Source of the DNA: an uncultured Geobacter sp.
Lineage (GTDB): Bacteria; Desulfobacterota; Desulfuromonadia; Geobacterales; CAIOGM01
Direction: 5' to 3'
Length of the DNA: 64,000 nucleotides
Assembly: GCA_903857795.1 (NCBI GenBank)
Contig: CAIOGM010000140.1
Span: forward strand, 1-64,000
A model generated the notes under the pieces. It worked only from the letters and a program-made list of their open reading frames with translations. It was not told the DNA's origin and made no database searches. Position 1 is the stretch's first letter. Each line of letters opens with the position of its first letter. The position numbers and the translations under genes are program-made. This document shows positions 60,926 through 64,000 of this stretch, one piece after another.

Positions 60926-61657
60926 TCAACGAGTTTCCAGCAGCTTGGGGTACCAGACATCCACATCATCACTCAGGAACGTATAGGCCCGATAAACGTC
61001 GAAGGAGTCCAGGGTCTCGGTGGACTCAGTGATAAAGGCGACGAGATCCTTGGCCGAGGTCACCTGCACCCCGTCAAACTCTCCCCGGGAGAGCAGATTC
61101 ACATACGCCTGGGTAAAGCAGAGCACCGGCTTGATGACTTTTTTGGATCCTCCGAACAGCTTGAAAACGGCGCGGAGATAGTCAGCCTTATCCTTGGCCA
61201 CTGCAAGGTAGTCGGCGAGGGACCTTCTGTGGTTGAGGAGGAGTGCGTCTCCGATTCTCTCGACCCCACCCCTCAAATCCTTGACCATGATGACAAAGAT
61301 CCCCGTAGGACCGATGACAATGTGGTCGACATTCACGTCCAGACTCTCAAAATTGTGCACTACCACATATTCCGACGGCAACTCGGCGAGAATACTCACC
61401 ATGCCGGGCGACTCCTTGCTCTCTCCCTCCTCCTGCTCTTTATTTTTTACCTTTACTTTTACCTCTCTCTTCCTCTTCTTTTTCCCCGCATCCAGGCCAT
61501 AGAGATAACAGGCAGCCATCAGCAGCGCCGTACAACCCAGGAGGATGCCCGGCACTATGAACCTGAACATCGGGCTGATATGACTGGCAAATCCCATGAT
61601 CAGCAGAATCATGACAAACACGAACGCCAGGGCCGCCATGATAATCTTTATAGCCAT
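60926..61657 (-). CDS. NERD-domain membrane protein
   Basis: 243 residues from ATG 61657 (AGAGGAC upstream). Two N-terminal helices (about 3-23 and 30-52) are followed by a highly basic linker (KKKRKREVKVKVKNKEQ) and a NERD nuclease-related domain at about 85-225 (YVVVHNFESLDVNVDHIVIGPTGIFVIMVKDLRGGVERIG). NERD is a predicted PD-(D/E)xK-like fold; the canonical VxTK is replaced by VIMVKDLRG, so activity is uncertain. It stands alone. Confidence 0.78.
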   Translation of the reverse strand: MAIKIIMAALAFVFVMILLIMGFASHISPMFRFIVPGILLGCTALLMAACYLYGLDAGKKKRKREVKVKVKNKEQEEGESKESPGMVSILAELPSEYVVVHNFESLDVNVDHIVIGPTGIFVIMVKDLRGGVERIGDALLLNHRRSLADYLAVAKDKADYLRAVFKLFGGSKKVIKPVLCFTQAYVNLLSRGEFDGVQVTSAKDLVAFITESTETLDSFDVYRAYTFLSDDVDVWYPKLLETR

Positions 61658-61688
61658 GGTTTCGTCCTCTTGATCCGCAGACCTCCCG

Positions 61689-62141
61689 TCACGCCGCCAG
61701 GAAGAAGCCGCTATTCCCGGTTCTCGCACCCTGCTGTGTCGGAGATGTTGACGAATCAACCCTGCGCGCCCTGGCCTGACCGGCGGATGAAACCCTATCC
61801 TGATTCAGAGGCCCAGTGATCGCTTCGGTAGCGTCGGGGCCGTAGGCGGTTACCAGCCTGAGCGCCAAAGCCGCCCTGGCGACGACCGAACCGCCGACGC
61901 CACTTTCGCTAACCTGTGCTCCCCCCTGACTGTCGGAGCTGCTCCCAACTGCCGCGAGCATATTCCAGAAGCTGTCGTTGACGGCCAACTGCTTTTTCAG
62001 CAGCTCCGCCGACCCCTGTAGCCCCTGGGGCTGCGCAACCGTAGCGTTGCTCTCTTTCCGGCGCAGACTCTGTGTCGGAGAGGCAAATGATGCGAGAACT
62101 TCGGAGAATCCCTTTCCGTGCATATCGTTTATGGCGTTCAT
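61689..62141 (-). CDS. Hypothetical 150-aa protein
   Basis: A hydrophilic, Ser/Ala/Gln-rich protein starting MNAINDMHGKGFSEVLASFASP. It has no membrane segment or motif and its compositional bias suggests disorder, apart from short helices at about 45-70 (SAELLKKQLAVNDSFWNMLAAVG) and 85-105. The second segment has a weak likeness to flagellar hook-length or rod-related proteins, but I would not name it. ATG 62141. No partner genes are evident. Confidence 0.45.
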   Translation of the reverse strand: MNAINDMHGKGFSEVLASFASPTQSLRRKESNATVAQPQGLQGSAELLKKQLAVNDSFWNMLAAVGSSSDSQGGAQVSESGVGGSVVARAALALRLVTAYGPDATEAITGPLNQDRVSSAGQARARRVDSSTSPTQQGARTGNSGFFLAA

Positions 62142-62282
62142 GGCTTGGCCTCCTTGCCGGTCCTGCCGAGACCCGAGAAGCGTCGCGGCCAGTTTTACTC
62201 GCCCCCAAAATCCATTTCAGGAGCCGTTACTGTTTTTATCGGTGGCTCGAGGAAAAAGATGAGCGTTAAATGAAGACAACCA

Positions 62283-62732
62283 GTGCAGGGGGAAGGGATG
62301 AGTCCGGGGAGAGCAGAAAAGGAGTGGAGAGTGAGGGGATTTTCGGTGGTTCCCGGCAGTAGAATATACCTGGGAAATATTATTGAGACTCAAACTTGGG
62401 GTCTTGCCGGTAACTCAGCTGCTAGTACTGTTCCTGACTCTAACCCTGTTCAGAATGTCAACTTTACGTATGCTTACGATACCGGTCACTGGTCTTTCCA
62501 GGTTGGTACTAACTCTCGCAGTGGTGACACCTCCCGCTATATTGCCTTAGATACTGTTCGAATCGGTGCGGGTAAAGCCAACCTCAACGATCCACTTGGT
62601 GATAGGGCCAGCATCAATGTTGACAATATTCTAGTCGACGTTAGCACTGTACCTGAACCCTCAACGTTACTTCTTCTCGGCGCTGGTCTTAGTGCATTAG
62701 CCTTTATCAGAAGAAGATCCAAGAAGCAGTAA
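62283..62732 (+). CDS. PEP-CTERM protein lacking its N-terminal signal (probable 5' truncation)
   Basis: 149 codons are open. The last 30 residues carry a perfect sorting signal, VPEPSTLLLLGAGLSALAFIRRRSKKQ, and the middle (NVNFTYAYDTGHWSFQVGTNSRSGDTSRYIALDTVRIG) looks like an exported beta-sandwich. The first 25 residues (MQGEGMSPGRAEKEWRVRGF) are unlike a signal peptide. Base composition shifts near 62370, from GC-rich to AT-richer. The gene appears to have lost its true start by recombination, and without export it cannot be sorted. Confidence 0.65.
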   Translation: MQGEGMSPGRAEKEWRVRGFSVVPGSRIYLGNIIETQTWGLAGNSAASTVPDSNPVQNVNFTYAYDTGHWSFQVGTNSRSGDTSRYIALDTVRIGAGKANLNDPLGDRASINVDNILVDVSTVPEPSTLLLLGAGLSALAFIRRRSKKQ

Positions 62733-62755
62733 TCTCATTCAGAACAAGAAGCATA

Positions 62756-62797
62756 AGAGCCCTGTCGGATTCACTTCCTTCAGGGCTCTATCTTTTC
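62756..62797 (+). terminator. Hairpin after the truncated PEP-CTERM gene
   Basis: AGAGCCCTG (62756-62764) pairs with CAGGGCTCT (62781-62789), followed by ATCTTTT. It is placed 24 bp after the stop codon. The U run is modest. Confidence 0.6.
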
Positions 62798-62892
62798 CAT
62801 GAATATGTAGTTCATTTGATCATAGTGGTTCATCCTCTAAGAATAGCCTTCATATGCTTCTCCAACCGCATCAATTGTTAAAAAGATAGACC

Positions 62893-63171
62893 TCAGTTGC
62901 CGCCTAATGCGGTTTTTACTTTTTTTAGGGTGTCTATATTCTTCTGTAATCCTCCTACGTTTTTCTCCATATCGCTGATAGTAGTAGCGAGCTGAGCGAT
63001 GCTCCCGAGTGTGCCTCCACTGCCGGCTGCTGATTTGAGCATAGCTGCTCCGATGTCTTCCAACTGAGCATGAGCATTTTGCTGAGACATGGAACCGTAA
63101 AGGAACCCTGCTCCGAAGATTGTTGCTACGGCGACGACACGAATGCTGCAACGGATAGCCTTGCTTGACAT
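62893..63171 (-). CDS. Small exported protein with coiled C-terminus
   Basis: 92 residues from ATG 63171, chosen for AAGGAGG upstream. A signal peptide at about 1-35 ends in AHA (VVAVATIFGAGFLYGSMSQQNAHA). The mature part is small and helical (IAQLATTISDMEKNVGGLQKNIDTLKKVKTAL) with heptad spacing, suggesting oligomerisation. No family is recognised. A sigma-70 promoter stands upstream at 63237-63264. It is divergent from glgA. Confidence 0.6.
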   Translation of the reverse strand: MSSKAIRCSIRVVAVATIFGAGFLYGSMSQQNAHAQLEDIGAAMLKSAAGSGGTLGSIAQLATTISDMEKNVGGLQKNIDTLKKVKTALGGN

Positions 63172-63236
63172 ATCGAACCTCCTTCCGGTTAGTGCTGCCG
63201 ACAACTGCTCCTGGGTCTGCCTGCAACGGTAGAGGT

Positions 63237-63264
63237 AAATTAACCCCAAGACGGCGGATGTCAA
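63237..63264 (-). promoter_or_regulatory. Sigma-70 promoter of the small exported protein
   Basis: On the minus strand, TTGACA (63259-63264) and TAATTT (63237-63242) are spaced 16 bp apart, about 66 bp upstream of the start codon. Confidence 0.5.
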
Positions 63265-63378
63265 CTTTGCTGGATCTTTGTGGAAACAACTGTGCCGTAA
63301 GTCCTGCCGATATCCGAGAGAAGTGAAATGCATAAGTAGGGTCTGCCGAGAAATGGGATTTTGGTTTTCACGGATTCC

Positions 63379-63407
63379 TTGCATTTTTCATCATTCGGAT
63401 TTATACC
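63379..63407 (+). promoter_or_regulatory. Possible promoter of glgA
   Basis: TTGCAT (63379-63384) and TATACC (63402-63407) are spaced 17 bp apart, 27 bp before the glgA start. Confidence 0.45.
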
Positions 63408-63434
63408 TTTCGACATTTGGAGGTCCATAAAACC

Positions 63435-64000
63435 ATGAATCGAAAACTTTCCCTTCTCTTTTCCGTTTCTGAAGCAGCCCCGTTCATCAAGGAAGGAGGG
63501 CTGGGCGATGTGGCCGGCGCCCTCCCCCGCGCACTCGAGGCGCGAGGGCATGATGTCCGGGTCGTCCTCCCCCGCTATTACGCCATCGACCCACACCGCC
63601 ATGGCCTGAAACTTCTCCCCGGCTCTCTTGTCGTCCCCATGGGGATCATCGGCGACCTCTACTGCGGGGTCTATGAGGGACGTCTCCCCGGCTCCGACGT
63701 GCCGGTCTACTTCCTGGAACATGAGGCGTTTTACGGCAGGGAGGGGGTCTACGGAAGCGGCAATGAGGGGTTCAGGGATAACGACAACCGGTTTGTCTTC
63801 CTCTCCCGGGCCACCCTGGAGCTCTGCCGGATGCTGGAATTCACCCCTGACCTGATCCATGCCCACGACTGGCACACGGCAGCGGTTCCTCTGTTCATGA
63901 ACACCATCTACCGCCATGACCAGTACGTGGGAAAGGCCGCCTCGATCCTCTCTATCCATAACATGCAGCACCAGGGGAATTTCTATCCAGGGCTCATGGA
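63435..64000 (+). CDS. glgA: Glycogen synthase, N-terminal part (cut by window end)
   Basis: The first 188 codons are visible, from ATG 63435 with TTGGAGGT upstream. The ADP-glucose-binding start LLFSVSEAAPFIKEGGLGDVAGALPRAL is the family signature (KxGGL loop); PDLIHAHDWHTAAVPLF and SILSIHNMQHQGNFYPGL are also typical of bacterial GlgA. It transfers glucose from ADP-glucose to growing glycogen. The second Rossmann domain lies outside the window. Confidence 0.93.
   Translation, partial: MNRKLSLLFSVSEAAPFIKEGGLGDVAGALPRALEARGHDVRVVLPRYYAIDPHRHGLKLLPGSLVVPMGIIGDLYCGVYEGRLPGSDVPVYFLEHEAFYGREGVYGSGNEGFRDNDNRFVFLSRATLELCRMLEFTPDLIHAHDWHTAAVPLFMNTIYRHDQYVGKAASILSIHNMQHQGNFYPGLM

Noticed and set aside
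61437..61470. Hexamer-like TTTACC repeats as a fourth mirrored array
   Set aside because: They lie in the NERD coding region, encode a short Lys-Val run and have no complementary half.
63261..63971. 236-codon minus-strand frame over the glgA start
   Set aside because: It is the shadow of glgA, whose starch-synthase signature and ribosome site are clear.
1..64000. CRISPR array or defence island
   Set aside because: No regularly spaced repeats of 24-40 bp with unique spacers; the Uma2, NERD and macro genes are scattered singletons.

Overview
The window looks like a chromosome segment of a Gram-negative, GC-rich member of the Desulfuromonadia/Geobacterales (Geobacter or Pelobacter type). The basis is a complete Kdo/Lpt lipopolysaccharide block fused to an rpoN-hpf-hprK-rapZ-incomplete-PTS operon, a lactate-oxidation locus of the Lut and GlcDF types, PEP-CTERM proteins with a sigma-54 style promoter, many c-di-GMP and two-component proteins, and QueH and CheV family proteins. 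I made no database comparison, so the genus is an inference.

Layout. 1-765: tail of an unrecognised gene pair, a large hairpin, and a possible short transcript ending in a strong hairpin. 766-2602: phasin-like protein, QueH, small membrane proteins. 2913-8026: lipoprotein thioredoxin-fold protein plus a complete ABC efflux set (ATPase, FtsX permease, HlyD adaptor, TolC). 8093-15793: lactate/glycolate oxidation, with glcF-glcD-lldP leftward and lutC-lutBA rightward from a shared regulatory region carrying a 19-bp perfect palindrome. 15814-28881: mixed housekeeping and signalling (ferritin, hisS, a PHP-kinase fusion, GGDEF, histidine kinase, YchJ, FmdB, YidD, macro domain, HD-GYP) plus a relic of a REP-associated transposase. 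28912-34038: two phosphatases and a second ABC/FtsX set. 34338-36657: receiver-like membrane protein and CheV. 36654-51039: one long leftward operon-like block, kdsB-pyrG-kdsA-kdsD-lptC-lptA-lptB-rpoN-hpf-hprK-rapZ-EIIA-ptsH-ptsI-exonuclease, with a good sigma-70 promoter at its head. 51186-52496: AT-rich degraded tyrosine integrase lying against tRNA-His. 52621-55570: TPR protein, unknown protein and an AcuC-like deacetylase interrupted in a G10 tract. 55734-64000: LOG-like protein, exported carbonic anhydrase, PEP-CTERM protein, SlyD-like PPIase, B12/radical SAM protein, NERD protein, truncated PEP-CTERM gene, small exported protein and the start of glgA.

How the genes work together. The lactate block couples uptake (LldP) with two FeS-flavin dehydrogenase systems. 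The Kds/Lpt genes make and export the LPS core and share an operon with RpoN and a PTS that has EI, HPr, one EIIA and HPr kinase but no sugar permease, so that PTS is probably regulatory. RpoN may in turn drive the PEP-CTERM gene at 57 kb, which has a sigma-54-like element and two upstream 17-bp direct repeats.

Most unusual signals. Three intergenic arrays of short tandem units, of period 7, 6 and 8, are each built as one run of a unit followed by a run of its complement (30.9, 50.1 and 58.6 kb). Others are the regulatory architecture at 57.9 kb, the homopolymer frameshift in acuC, and a PHP-phosphotransferase fusion. I saw no CRISPR array, rRNA, recognisable defence island or complete mobile element.
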